This document shows, in pieces, positions 44,580 through 53,542 of a stretch of DNA of 64,000 nucleotides. Under the pieces are notes generated by a model. It had not been told where the DNA came from and made no database searches. It saw nothing but the letters and a program-made list of their open reading frames with translations. Source of the DNA: Candidatus Thorarchaeota archaeon (GTDB taxonomy: Archaea; Asgardarchaeota; Thorarchaeia; Thorarchaeales; Thorarchaeaceae); the NCBI GenBank assembly GCA_016840685.1, contig JAEORX010000001.1:80945-144944 (forward strand), in the 5' to 3' direction. The position numbers and the translations under genes were made by a program. The stretch's first letter is position 1, and every line of letters begins with the position of its first letter.

Positions 44580-45608
44580 TTATCCAAACAGGCTTCCCAT
44601 GCCTGCTACCGATTCTTCTTCCTCCTCTTCTTCCTCAGATCCTTTCGGTTCTTGCTGCTCAGCCGCGTCTGAGGCGGGTGCAGCCGCTGTTTGTGCTGCC
44701 GCAGCAGCTGACTGAACCTGACCAAGGACATCGGGAGGTATTGCTTCAGGGTCTTTCTCAGCAACAACCGCTACTAGTGCGAATGCCTCTGAGTTAGCCT
44801 TTGACAAGAACTCATTGACCATGTCCGGCACGAAGAATCCTATATGTAATGCCAGACTTTTTGCCTCCATGTTGGCTTTTGCGATAATGAGTGGTGCTGT
44901 ATCTTCCGTCACAAAACCTGTGTTCACAGAGAGATTAACCGCATACTGGTGACCTGTAATGAATTGGCTGAAGAGCTCTTCAAGGTCAACTTCGAAGCTA
45001 TCTGATGTCATTACTGCTCCATCACTATAGACAGCAATCAACTTGAGTTGTAATTCCATTGGTTCAATTCCCAAACGAGAGAGCATTAGTGCCATCGCAT
45101 TTGAAATGACACTTCCAGCTTTGACAGCAACAGTGTCATCAGTTATGTGGATTACACCACCCTTAACTCGCGATGGAATCTTCAGACCTGCTAATTCACT
45201 AATGAAGGGTCCAGGCGCTACACCAGTGTTCATCGCGGGGATGATGATATCATTTGGTGCAATCTGTCCGCCTTTTGCTGGAGCTGCTGTTTTATTCTCA
45301 CTTAGAAATTTACTCAGTACAAATGGATCTTGATTACTAAACACGAAGGCAACTGGTCCCTTGACATGCTCGATAAGGTCTTTAATTCCCTTCTTTTTTG
45401 ACCCTTCGATTGCCCTGATCATGAGGGTGTTACGTGCCATCTTGATGACCGCAGATTCTCTCAGACTATTTCGAATCCCCTCAAGCTGCTTTGCTCCAAC
45501 CCCCTCAACATTCACAAGACCAATCATCTCGCTATCATTGATAATTGTAGTTAGCTTTTCGACAGCATCCTGTTTCCATTGAGGGATAGTCTTTTCATAT
45601 ACACTCAT
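44580..45608 (-). CDS. rplP0: Ribosomal protein uL10 (P0)
   Basis: 342 residues from ATG 45608, chosen because GGTGA lies six bases upstream; the ATG at 45614 would add two residues. The P0 layout is present: rRNA-binding core (MIGLVNVEGVGAKQLEGIR, KMARNTLMIRA), spine helices for P1 dimers, Ala-rich region, an acidic run SEEEEEEEE and the stalk tail GMGSLFG, identical in logic to L12. Confidence 0.97.
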   Translation of the reverse strand: MSVYEKTIPQWKQDAVEKLTTIINDSEMIGLVNVEGVGAKQLEGIRNSLRESAVIKMARNTLMIRAIEGSKKKGIKDLIEHVKGPVAFVFSNQDPFVLSKFLSENKTAAPAKGGQIAPNDIIIPAMNTGVAPGPFISELAGLKIPSRVKGGVIHITDDTVAVKAGSVISNAMALMLSRLGIEPMELQLKLIAVYSDGAVMTSDSFEVDLEELFSQFITGHQYAVNLSVNTGFVTEDTAPLIIAKANMEAKSLALHIGFFVPDMVNEFLSKANSEAFALVAVVAEKDPEAIPPDVLGQVQSAAAAAQTAAAPASDAAEQQEPKGSEEEEEEEESVAGMGSLFG

Positions 45609-45623
45609 CTTCATTCACCATTC

Positions 45624-46280
45624 CTATGTAGATACTTGGACAGCTGGTCCCATGGTTGTCTTGACCATGACGTTACTGACTCTCTCGGAGAAACCCTTGC
45701 TCTGCACAAAGTTGAGAACAGCAACGATGTTGTCTGCTATCTCTCTATCACTCATCGTGATGTGTCCCACCTTGACATGGAATGTGGGTGTGTTCCTCAT
45801 TCTGATACGAACAGTCCGGTGATACTGGTTTACTATGGCACTGAGGTCTGCTTGGGGTGGAAATGGTCGGGGCATCTTACCCCTTGAACCCAGAGCCTGA
45901 CCCAAATAACGTCCTATTAGGGGCATCGCATCAACAGCCGCGATGAAGAAATCATAGCTCTTTGCTAGTGACTTTCTCTCCCTCTTTTCCTCACCAATCC
46001 TTGGTATGTCGTCCTTTGAGATGATACGTTCAGCACCAGCATCGGTTGCCTTCTCTGCAAACTCACCATCTCCAAAAGCACAGACTTTCGGAGGTGGTAT
46101 CAATGGATTGGGCAGGACTAGTTCTTGGTTTAGTCTGTTTTCTGGTTTTGATATATCAAGCTCCTTCTTCCTGAAGTTGACAGCCACATCAAAGCTCTGT
46201 TCGAACTTGACTCCTCTCTCAGTCCCCTTGGCACGAGCCTCAGCAACTGCTGACTCTATTCGATCAATCGCGTAAGACAT
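45624..46280 (-). CDS. rpl1: Ribosomal protein uL1
   Basis: 218 residues, standard. Marks are FEQSFDVAVNFRKKELDIS, CAFGDGEF, and LGQALGSRGKMPRPFPPQ. In archaea L1 can also bind its own mRNA to repress the operon. Positioned between L11 and L10 as expected; gaps are 6 and 15 bases. Confidence 0.97.
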   Translation of the reverse strand: MSYAIDRIESAVAEARAKGTERGVKFEQSFDVAVNFRKKELDISKPENRLNQELVLPNPLIPPPKVCAFGDGEFAEKATDAGAERIISKDDIPRIGEEKRERKSLAKSYDFFIAAVDAMPLIGRYLGQALGSRGKMPRPFPPQADLSAIVNQYHRTVRIRMRNTPTFHVKVGHITMSDREIADNIVAVLNFVQSKGFSERVSNVMVKTTMGPAVQVST

Positions 46281-46286
46281 GTACTA

Positions 46287-46787
46287 TCACTCCCTCAGTG
46301 GCTCCTCCAGTTGGGCATCCCATGTGCCAGATCGGACCTCTGCTTGGAATTCCTTTGCGGTCTTGCCCTCAATGTTCACACCCATCTGACTACAGCTGCC
46401 TGATATTATCATGACTGCCGCCTTCATTGTCTGGGCAGAGAGATCTTCCGCCTTTCCTTTTGCGATATTCTTCAATTGGTCAATCGTGATGTTACCAATT
46501 ATGTTCGTGTTGGGTGTTCCAGAACCTTTGGATGCGCCAACCTCTTTCAGTATCAGTGCACTAGTTGGTGGTGTACCAACCTCTATCTCAAAGCTCTTGT
46601 CGTTGGGATTGACAATGATTTTCACAGGTACTTTCAATCCTGCGAAGGGCTGTGTGACCTCATTGATTTTCGTCACAACCTGAAAGATGTTTACTCCTGT
46701 GGGTCCCAGAGCAGGACCAATGGGTGGCCCGCCACTGGCTTTTCCTCCTTCGACAAGTGCTTCTACAATAACGTCTTTTTCGCTCAA
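46287..46787 (-). CDS. rpl11: Ribosomal protein uL11
   Basis: 166 residues from TTG 46787 (MSEKDVIVEALVEGGKA), with AGGAGT about ten bases upstream. The frame is open to an ATG at 46874 but the extra 29 residues are Cys-rich and unlike L11. Marks: GPPIGPALGPTGVN, KGSGTPNTNIIGNIT, and the C-terminal GSCSQMGVNIEG. Binds the GTPase-associated rRNA centre. Confidence 0.95.
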   Translation of the reverse strand: MSEKDVIVEALVEGGKASGGPPIGPALGPTGVNIFQVVTKINEVTQPFAGLKVPVKIIVNPNDKSFEIEVGTPPTSALILKEVGASKGSGTPNTNIIGNITIDQLKNIAKGKAEDLSAQTMKAAVMIISGSCSQMGVNIEGKTAKEFQAEVRSGTWDAQLEEPLRE

Positions 46788-47013
46788 TTCTAGCACGACT
46801 CCTGATGCAGTACACTCGGTGCGTACGCAACACATCCGATAGGGTCGACCCAAAGGACAGAACTCATTGTACATCCTATGAGGTCTACTGCATTCTTTGT
46901 CACTTCTTTCACCCCGGACATGGCGTCTATGCGCCTATGTCAGATTAAGAGGATAAGCTCGCTCGTGTGATATTCTGTTTTAAAGATTACGACAGCGCCA
47001 ATAGTTTCGAGGG

Positions 47014-47706
47014 TCACTCATCATCAGATTCGTGAGCCCAGAAGGAGTCTTCATCATCAAATTCGTCTCGATCAACGAAAACCTCTTCCTCCTTCTCCTC
47101 CTCCACCACTGGCTCTTCTTTTCTCTCTGCACGCTCGACAATCTTTGCAAAATCTGCATGGACTCTAACAGGAATGGTATATGGGCTGTCCAACAACTCC
47201 AAGATTAGTTCCTCTTTGCCTGCATCTACACGTGCCACTTTTGCGCGTTCGCCTTTGAACGGACCAGAAATGATTTCCACAACATCATCTACTGAGATCC
47301 CCTCCGCAGCGGGTGGTGGTGCTAGAAACTTGTCAATCTCATCCAGACTCACTTTTCCGCCTACTCGTCCTCTAACATGAGGAACACCAGAGATCGCAAT
47401 TTCCACGTCTCTGAACTCGGTCGTTTCAATGAACACATAACCCCTGAGTGTTTCTGGAACAAGAATCGCCTTTACTCGCCCAAGCAACTGATTTGTTGAC
47501 ACTAGTTCAGGTTCTCCTGTCTTCTTCTTTTTCTTGCAGCCTTTCATGTGATCCTTCGTAGCCTTCTCGGATGAGAACTCTTCCAGACAGAAAGGACATC
47601 GCCATACATCAGTCTCACCAATCACTGCTGTGGTGATCAGGTCTGTCACACTACGTTCCTGTCCAATAGTTGTACGCACTGCATAGATACTTGTGCCAGT
47701 TTCCAA
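47014..47706 (-). CDS. spt5: Spt5/NusG with a zinc finger inserted in the NGN domain and an acidic tail
   Basis: 230 residues from TTG 47706, with GGAGGG eight bases upstream; TTG 47721 would add five residues. The NGN domain opens normally (SIYAVRTTIGQERSVTDLI) and resumes at ILVPETLRGYVFIET, with PHVRGRVGGKVSLDEID and a KOW domain (VDDVVEIISGPFKGERAKV) following. Between the two NGN parts is an insert of about 45 residues with WRCPFC and DHMKGC (Cys37, Cys40, His53, Cys57), a C2HC zinc finger, then a Lys run. After KOW comes a long acidic tail rich in Glu and Asp. Spt5 with Spt4 is the elongation factor of RNA polymerase. Both additions are unusual for archaea. Confidence 0.94.
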   Translation of the reverse strand: METGTSIYAVRTTIGQERSVTDLITTAVIGETDVWRCPFCLEEFSSEKATKDHMKGCKKKKKTGEPELVSTNQLLGRVKAILVPETLRGYVFIETTEFRDVEIAISGVPHVRGRVGGKVSLDEIDKFLAPPPAAEGISVDDVVEIISGPFKGERAKVARVDAGKEELILELLDSPYTIPVRVHADFAKIVERAERKEEPVVEEEKEEEVFVDRDEFDDEDSFWAHESDDE

Positions 47707-47752
47707 AGGAGGACCCTCCAAATGTTAGAAGCTTCATTCTTCCACAGACAGA

Positions 47753-47938
47753 CTAGGCTTCGACGCCCCAGTTCCCTGTGATCAGAGTCATTATAATCTG
47801 AATTATGAAGCTGACCATCCCTACAAGGACCATAGCAAGTAGACTGACTCTGGTACTCATCCAGAGCTCTTTTCTGGAAGGCTTTGTCGCCAGTTTCAGA
47901 ATACGTCTGCTTTCGTTGATGAACTCACCAACACCCAT
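47753..47938 (-). CDS. secE: Protein translocase subunit SecE (Sec61 gamma)
   Basis: 61 residues from ATG 47938 (GTG 47947 adds three). One amphipathic helix (FINESRRILKLATKPSRKELW) followed by one TM helix (LLAMVLVGMVSFIIQIIM), the standard SecE/Sss1 form. It precedes spt5, as in most archaea and bacteria (secE-nusG). Confidence 0.93.
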   Translation of the reverse strand: MGVGEFINESRRILKLATKPSRKELWMSTRVSLLAMVLVGMVSFIIQIIMTLITGNWGVEA

Positions 47939-48039
47939 AATCTTCACGTCCTTGAATCATACTGCCTCAGCAGTGGTAGGGGTCGGTTGCAGTCAACCTT
48001 GGTTCTCTTTTAACATTTGCTGAGTGTCACTGATTTTGA

Positions 48040-49182
48040 TTATGTGAGCTTTGGTATGCCAAGATCACTCCGCAAGTCATCCACAAGGGGTGTGAATGGT
48101 TCAGTCTTGTCAAAGACATATGGAGAGGTGACTCCTGAAGCAATAATTGTCACACGAAGTCTGTCATCCAGTTCTGGTATTATCAGTGCACCATAGATGA
48201 TTTCAGCTCCTGGATTGACCTGTTCAGTGACGATCTCGATTACACGTTTTGCTTCTGACAGTTGTAGTTCTGCATTACCACTCACATTCACTAGAATATT
48301 CCGAGCATTCTCGATTGACACATCTATCAGTGGGTTGCGAAGAGCATTGATAACTGCATCCTCTGCCCTATTCTCACCGTCTGCCTCACCAAGGGCAATG
48401 ATTGACACTCCACCATTCTTCATTGTAGTACGTACATCAGCAAAGTCCAGATTGACAAGCCCGGGTTTGGAGATCAACTCAGCAATCCCCTTCACAGCTC
48501 GGACAAGCACCTCGTCTGCAACCATAAACGCCTCAGGTAATGAGAGATCTGGTGCAATCTCCAGTAGCTTCTCATTTGGGATTGCGATGAGAGTGTCGAC
48601 GTGCTCCATAAGTGCATTCAATCCACGGGTGGCATTCTTCTTCCGTGTCGCCCCTTCGACATCAAAAGGAAGACAAACAATGGCAACAGTCAGAGCACCA
48701 TTTTCTTTTGCAGCCTTTGCAATATGAGCTGCAGCTCCTGTGCCGGTACCCCCACCCATTCCTGCTGTGATGAAGACGAGGTCTCCAGCTACCACGTCCT
48801 TGATTACATCATAGGTTTCAATCGCTGCCGCTTCTCCAATATCTGGATCATTTCCTGCCCCCAATCCCCCACATGTTTCCTTACCAAGGAGCAACTTGTG
48901 ATGCGAGTTGCAGAAGTAGAGATCCTGTGCATCTGTATTTGCAGCGAGGGTTTCTGCTCCTTCTACACCCACTTCCATAAGGCGGGTTATTGCATTATTT
49001 CCAGCCCCACCAACACCAACCACAAGTATTCTTGCGTTCACTGACTCTAGGAGGTCAGCTAGCTCCTCATCGGTTGTGGCTGATTTTGGTGTCTTCTTCG
49101 TCTTCTTTGCAGGTGTTTCTCGTTTTCCACCTGACGATTTGAGGACCTCTTCTAGTAACGGGTGCATGATATTACCACTCAC
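48040..49182 (-). CDS. ftsZ: Cell division GTPase FtsZ
   Basis: 380 residues from GTG 49182; ATG 49167 is an alternative start. An N-terminal basic linker of about 45 residues precedes the tubulin fold: VVGVGGAGNNAITRL, the signature GMGGGTGTGA, and the T7 loop NLDFADVRTTM. It ends in GIPKLT, a short form of the C-terminal hydrophobic tail. It heads the secE-spt5-L11-L1-L10-L12 run, an order seen in several archaeal groups. An archaeon with FtsZ rather than only ESCRT for division is implied. Confidence 0.96.
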   Translation of the reverse strand: MSGNIMHPLLEEVLKSSGGKRETPAKKTKKTPKSATTDEELADLLESVNARILVVGVGGAGNNAITRLMEVGVEGAETLAANTDAQDLYFCNSHHKLLLGKETCGGLGAGNDPDIGEAAAIETYDVIKDVVAGDLVFITAGMGGGTGTGAAAHIAKAAKENGALTVAIVCLPFDVEGATRKKNATRGLNALMEHVDTLIAIPNEKLLEIAPDLSLPEAFMVADEVLVRAVKGIAELISKPGLVNLDFADVRTTMKNGGVSIIALGEADGENRAEDAVINALRNPLIDVSIENARNILVNVSGNAELQLSEAKRVIEIVTEQVNPGAEIIYGALIIPELDDRLRVTIIASGVTSPYVFDKTEPFTPLVDDLRSDLGIPKLT

Positions 49183-49246
49183 ATCTAGATGATGTTATTA
49201 CCCAGGTAACAGGTGGCTAAGAAGTGGAATACTATCCACGTAATAC

Positions 49247-50245
49247 TCAATTACTACGGCGTCCCCTCTTAGACTTGGGACCCTTTTTAACTCGAGATTT
49301 TCTCCTTGTCTTGAAGGTCTTCAAGACAGAATCGATTGGTATCCGATGTTGTCGAAGGAGTTTGTCTGTTTCATCTAGTGTTGGTTGCCCATTCTGGGCT
49401 CCAGGCTTGGTAATCGTCAAAGCTGCTACGGCATTAGCGACATTGAGCGCCTGTTCTATCCTCTCAGATCTCATCCAAGCGGTGATGAATCCAGCGGCAA
49501 AGGAGTCGCCCGCACCCAAGGTATCAACAACAGGCAGCTCAAAAACATCAGAGGTGCAGTACTCAAAACCATCAGTGGCTATTGCTCCCTTCTCTCCCAT
49601 CTTGACCACTACTATCCCTGGGAATGTCTTAGCAAACGAACGAAGTGAACTCTCGTTAGGGCTGATGTTAAAGTAGTCCTTGAGCTCTCTCTGATTCACG
49701 AATAAAAGGTCTGTCTTTCTCAACACAGTGGCATAATCCAGGGTTCCTCCTGCGCGACCGGGATCCAATGAGAGAATCATTCCGTGGGTAGTTGTCAAGT
49801 CTGCCACACGGTTCGTCAACATGGGGAATGATCCTGCAATATGGACCAGTTGAGCATCCAACAATTTCTCCTCTTCAAAAACGCGTTTCTCTAAGAACCG
49901 ATTTGCTCCAGGTTCAGCAACTACGATTCGTTCGCCTCTCTGGTCATGAGTATAAACGAAAATCCCCGTATGCTGATTCTCCAGAACCTGCACACAACTA
50001 GTATCCACACCAGCTTTTGCAATGCTCTTAACAGCTAACTGTCCATAGTCATCATCGCCAACACAACTTACAAGCAATGCTTTGACTCCCAGTTTTACAC
50101 ATTGGGTGGCGAAGTTTGCGGCTGATCCCCCATAGACCAGCCGACCAACCTCACAGATGACATGTTCGTTTGCCTTGGGCAGTGTATCAACTCTCATGTC
50201 AACATCAATGTTGATTCTACCAATTGATACTACTTCGCCAGGCAA
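49247..50245 (-). CDS. PfkB/ribokinase family carbohydrate kinase
   Basis: 332 residues, TTG start with GAGGCGGT upstream. Marks are GGSAANFATQCVKLG at the N-terminus and the PfkB signature DTLGAGDSFAAGFI with the catalytic Asp. The basic C-terminal tail (TRRKSRVKKGPKSKRGRR) is unusual. Substrate could be ribose, fructose or a nucleoside; not decidable here. It follows argF by 11 bases. Confidence 0.9.
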   Translation of the reverse strand: MPGEVVSIGRINIDVDMRVDTLPKANEHVICEVGRLVYGGSAANFATQCVKLGVKALLVSCVGDDDYGQLAVKSIAKAGVDTSCVQVLENQHTGIFVYTHDQRGERIVVAEPGANRFLEKRVFEEEKLLDAQLVHIAGSFPMLTNRVADLTTTHGMILSLDPGRAGGTLDYATVLRKTDLLFVNQRELKDYFNISPNESSLRSFAKTFPGIVVVKMGEKGAIATDGFEYCTSDVFELPVVDTLGAGDSFAAGFITAWMRSERIEQALNVANAVAALTITKPGAQNGQPTLDETDKLLRQHRIPIDSVLKTFKTRRKSRVKKGPKSKRGRRSN

Positions 50246-50256
50246 GATTACCGCCT

Positions 50257-51180
50257 CTAGACCACAAGTGTTAGAATTGCTTTCTGTGCATGTAAACGGT
50301 TTTCTGCTTGGTCAAAAACAACTGAGTGTGGACCATCCATCACTTCAGAGGTGAGTTCTTCATCTCGGTGAGCAGGTAGACAGTGCATGACAATAACATC
50401 ACTTTGTGCCTTACCGAGTATAGCTTTGTTCACTTGGAATGGCATGAGTGCATCTTCCTTCTCCCTTGTTCGTTCTTGACCCATACTGAAGAAGGTGTCG
50501 GTATAAATGACATCTGCCTCTTTCACTGCATCGCTAGGATCATGTACGACCTCCAGAGTTGTTCCATACCTCTTGCCAAGTGCATTTGCCTTTTTCATCA
50601 TCTCATCTGAGGGGGTGTATCCCTTCGGAGAGCCTATTGTGACGTCCATCCCCATGATTGTACAACCCTGCATTATCGAATTGCTGACATTGTTAGAATC
50701 TCCAACATATGTAATCTTAAGCCCCTCTAAGTCGCCCTTATGCTCCTCTATCGTCTGCAAGTCTGCCATTATCTGACAGGGATGCAACAGGTCTGAGAGA
50801 CCGTTTATCACTGGCACTGTGGCATGTCTGGCTAGCTCAGTGATATCTTCGTGTGCAAACACCCGTGCCATTATCGCATCACAATATCTGCTCAGGACTT
50901 GGGCTGTATCTCCAATTGTTTCACCTCTTCCAAGCTGAGTCCCACTTGTTTCAAGGTAGAGCGCATGGCCACCCAGTTGCGTCATTCCTACTTCAAAGGA
51001 CACCCGCGTCCTGGTGGATGATTTCATGAAGATCATAGCTAAGGACTTGCCTTTGAGGAACTCATGCGGCTCACCTCTTTTCTGTTTCCGTTTCAGATCA
51101 TGCGCTGTGTCTAAGACCTGTCTTAGCTCGACTCTCTCGAAATCTGCAAGATCAACAAAGTTTCTTCCTTTCAAGCTCAA
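50257..51180 (-). CDS. argF: Ornithine carbamoyltransferase
   Basis: 307 residues, TTG start with GAGGTG upstream. The carbamoyl-phosphate motif SSTRTRVSFE, the ornithine loop and HCLPAHR are all present. It makes citrulline from ornithine and carbamoyl phosphate in arginine synthesis or runs in the reverse direction in catabolism. No other arg gene is in the window. Confidence 0.95.
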   Translation of the reverse strand: MSLKGRNFVDLADFERVELRQVLDTAHDLKRKQKRGEPHEFLKGKSLAMIFMKSSTRTRVSFEVGMTQLGGHALYLETSGTQLGRGETIGDTAQVLSRYCDAIMARVFAHEDITELARHATVPVINGLSDLLHPCQIMADLQTIEEHKGDLEGLKITYVGDSNNVSNSIMQGCTIMGMDVTIGSPKGYTPSDEMMKKANALGKRYGTTLEVVHDPSDAVKEADVIYTDTFFSMGQERTREKEDALMPFQVNKAILGKAQSDVIVMHCLPAHRDEELTSEVMDGPHSVVFDQAENRLHAQKAILTLVV

Positions 51181-51246
51181 TTGTTACACCTCAGGGCTTT
51201 CTAACGCGCCATCATAGGTGAGCTATATAAAAAACTGCCCACTTGC

Positions 51247-52158
51247 TTAATTCTCAGTAATAATCCTTTCAGCAAACCAGTCTGGGTCAAATTGCTTGAG
51301 GTCCTCGTACTTCTGACCAATTCCGACATAGACCACCGGTCTCCCAGTAACAAAGGCAATGGAGAGTGCTGCTCCCCCAGACGGATCTGCGTCAACTTTT
51401 GTCAGAATGGCACCATCAATTCCAATGGCATTATGAAACTCCTTTGCCTGAGAGAGGGCATCATTCCCCGCCAAGGCATCTCCAACAAAGATCTTCAGGT
51501 CCGGCTCCGCTACACGAACTATCTTCTTCATCTCCTCTAGAAGATTCTTGTTGCTCTGCATCCTCCCTGCTGTATCAATGAGTACAACGTCAATATGTCT
51601 TGCCCTTGCATGAGCGACTGCATCATACGCAATTGCTGCTGCATCGGAGCCATAATCCTGTTTGATTACGCGTATTCCCAGTCTCTCAGCATGCTTCTCT
51701 AGCTGCTCAATACTTCCAGCCCGGTATGTGTCACCTGCTGCTATTACAACTGAAAATCCACTTTTCTTGAAGATACTACCAAGTTTTGCCAAAGTGGTAG
51801 TCTTTCCTGTACCATTGACTCCCACAAAGAGGATTATTGTTGGATCTCCCCTCTCCTTCTTTTGTCGCACGAATTCTAGAGGATCAAGGGGGTGCTCAGG
51901 TGTAAGAACTTCAAGGATTGACTCGTGGATGGCAGATTTGAAGAGTTTGCTTATGTTTTCGAGTCTCCCTGCCCTAGTTCCTAGGATTTTTTTCTTTGTC
52001 AGGTCACAGATATGCTCAGCAACTTCCACAGCAACATCGTTCTGTATAAGGACCATCTGTATTTCCCAGACAGCATCAGCAAGGTTCTTCTCATTTAATT
52101 CCCTAGTTGTTGTCTTCGTGATGGCAGTGTCAAGTGCTCCTCTGAGCTTCTCAAACAC
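51247..52158 (-). CDS. ftsY: Signal recognition particle receptor FtsY
   Basis: 303 residues, GTG start. NG domain with GVNGTGKTTTLAKL, DTYRAGSIEQLE, DTAGRMQSN and TKVDADPSGGAA. The acidic A domain of bacterial FtsY is absent, normal for archaea. It docks SRP-bound ribosomes at the membrane. It follows prefoldin alpha by four bases. Confidence 0.96.
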   Translation of the reverse strand: MFEKLRGALDTAITKTTTRELNEKNLADAVWEIQMVLIQNDVAVEVAEHICDLTKKKILGTRAGRLENISKLFKSAIHESILEVLTPEHPLDPLEFVRQKKERGDPTIILFVGVNGTGKTTTLAKLGSIFKKSGFSVVIAAGDTYRAGSIEQLEKHAERLGIRVIKQDYGSDAAAIAYDAVAHARARHIDVVLIDTAGRMQSNKNLLEEMKKIVRVAEPDLKIFVGDALAGNDALSQAKEFHNAIGIDGAILTKVDADPSGGAALSIAFVTGRPVVYVGIGQKYEDLKQFDPDWFAERIITEN

Positions 52159-52162
52159 TCAG

Positions 52163-52612
52163 CTAGTCCTCCTCAACAGGGGATTTAGTCCCCTGAATCT
52201 TGGCTGCAAGTTGCTGGAATTGTGAGTTGAGGACTGATGCACGTGCAATCAGTTTTTGATACTCTTGAGTGAGAGTATCATATTGCTGTTCCAGGCTGGA
52301 TACAGCATCTTTCACAGCAGCCTTGGCATCTACAAGACTCTGTTCTATACGAACTCCACTGCCAAGACCACGAGTCACTTTTTCTGGGTTTACAAGCTTT
52401 GCTTGGACGTAGATATTCCCACCTACATTCATCAGCATCTCTTCACCATCTTTCTTGCTCTCTATCTCTTCTAAGACTGAGAGTCCCGCGCGATAGTTTG
52501 TGATGTAAACCTGAATGATCTCTATTCGTTGCTGCAAAAGATTGAGATTTGACTCAGTCATCTGCTGTTCAATATAGATCTTCTGAAGCAGCTTCTGTTG
52601 TTCTTCTGTCAT
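52163..52612 (-). CDS. pfdA: Prefoldin subunit alpha
   Basis: 149 residues. Two long coiled coils flank the central beta-hairpins (MLMNVGGNIYVQAKL), as in archaeal prefoldin alpha. With beta it forms the hexameric chaperone that hands unfolded proteins to the thermosome. Overlaps the LX gene stop by one base. Confidence 0.94.
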   Translation of the reverse strand: MTEEQQKLLQKIYIEQQMTESNLNLLQQRIEIIQVYITNYRAGLSVLEEIESKKDGEEMLMNVGGNIYVQAKLVNPEKVTRGLGSGVRIEQSLVDAKAAVKDAVSSLEQQYDTLTQEYQKLIARASVLNSQFQQLAAKIQGTKSPVEED

Positions 52613-52854
52613 CAGAATTCAGTCTCCACTCCTAGGAGTTTTCGAAGCTCCAAGTTTGTGACTTCCTCAGGTTTTATCTCCTTGATTTCAGTGATCTCGA
52701 TATCCTTACGCCTCACTCTGTGTCGGCTACCCATCTCCGAGAAAATTCTCTCCTCGACGTGTGATTCCTTATCAGCTAGGAGCTCCCTAGTAAAACCGTA
52801 ACTCTTCTTGTTCTTTCTATAGTTGCCCGATGCACGCCATATCTTTGAACTCAT
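52612..52854 (-). CDS. rplX: Ribosomal protein eL20 (LX/L18Ae)
   Basis: 80 residues. KIWRASGNYRKNKKSYGFT and GSRHRVRRKDIEITEI are the archaeal LX pattern. Placed between aIF6 and prefoldin alpha as in many archaea. Confidence 0.94.
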   Translation of the reverse strand: MSSKIWRASGNYRKNKKSYGFTRELLADKESHVEERIFSEMGSRHRVRRKDIEITEIKEIKPEEVTNLELRKLLGVETEF

Positions 52855-52870
52855 CTGATAAACACCTCAT

Positions 52871-53536
52871 TTACACGAATCCTAGGACCTGACTTATGTG
52901 TGCCAATTCAACACCAGTCGTATCAGTTCCTGCAATCATCCCATCTGTGTTTGCCAACACACCTAGGCTAGTGTATGGGCTTCCTCTGTTCACCGTTCCG
53001 ACCTCTACGTTTACTTTTAACAGCTGTGCTAAGAGTTCAATCTCACTACCTATTGCCATTGGATGCACTATTGCACCTTGATTAGTGGCAATTGCATTGG
53101 CTCCTACAATTGGCAATCTCGCCAAGCTCCCTTTTACAACCTCCACCCCTAGCGTGTCCGATATTTTCTTCCTGGCTTTGAAATCAAAATCCGGGTGGCA
53201 CATAGCACCATTGTCGTTCGCAATGATGATGTTTCCCAATGCTGTCATCTTGTCATCTAACCAGTCGACTGGCACCTCTGATGCGCTCTTTAATTGTGCA
53301 AGCTCATCATCTGTTGTTGTATAAGGCACTAGGATTCCATTAGAAGTAGCAACAGAAACAAGTCCAACTGCATCTAGAGTTGCCACTGTGCTCTGAACCA
53401 GAGGAAGATTGAACGTCTTCTCAATGGTATCTAAGACCTTCTCAGACATGTTAGAGCTGATAAACACAAACCGGTCTGTAGCGATCCCATAGGCTCCAAC
53501 ATTCGAATCGCCCTCGAAGTCTGTCCGGGCGATCAA
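52871..53536 (-). CDS. eif6: Translation initiation factor aIF6
   Basis: 221 residues, the standard pentein fold with five repeats (DFEGDSNVGAYGIATDRF, then NGILVPYTTTDDELAQL, IIANDNGAMCHPDF and ATNQGAIVHP). It binds the large subunit and prevents joining with the small subunit. Confidence 0.97.
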   Translation of the reverse strand: MIARTDFEGDSNVGAYGIATDRFVFISSNMSEKVLDTIEKTFNLPLVQSTVATLDAVGLVSVATSNGILVPYTTTDDELAQLKSASEVPVDWLDDKMTALGNIIIANDNGAMCHPDFDFKARKKISDTLGVEVVKGSLARLPIVGANAIATNQGAIVHPMAIGSEIELLAQLLKVNVEVGTVNRGSPYTSLGVLANTDGMIAGTDTTGVELAHISQVLGFV

Positions 53537-53542
53537 TCCGGG

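Noticed and set aside
46788-46874. N-terminal extension of L11 from an upstream ATG
   Set aside because: The 29 extra residues are Cys-rich and unlike L11, and a Shine-Dalgarno-like AGGAGT supports the TTG at 46787.
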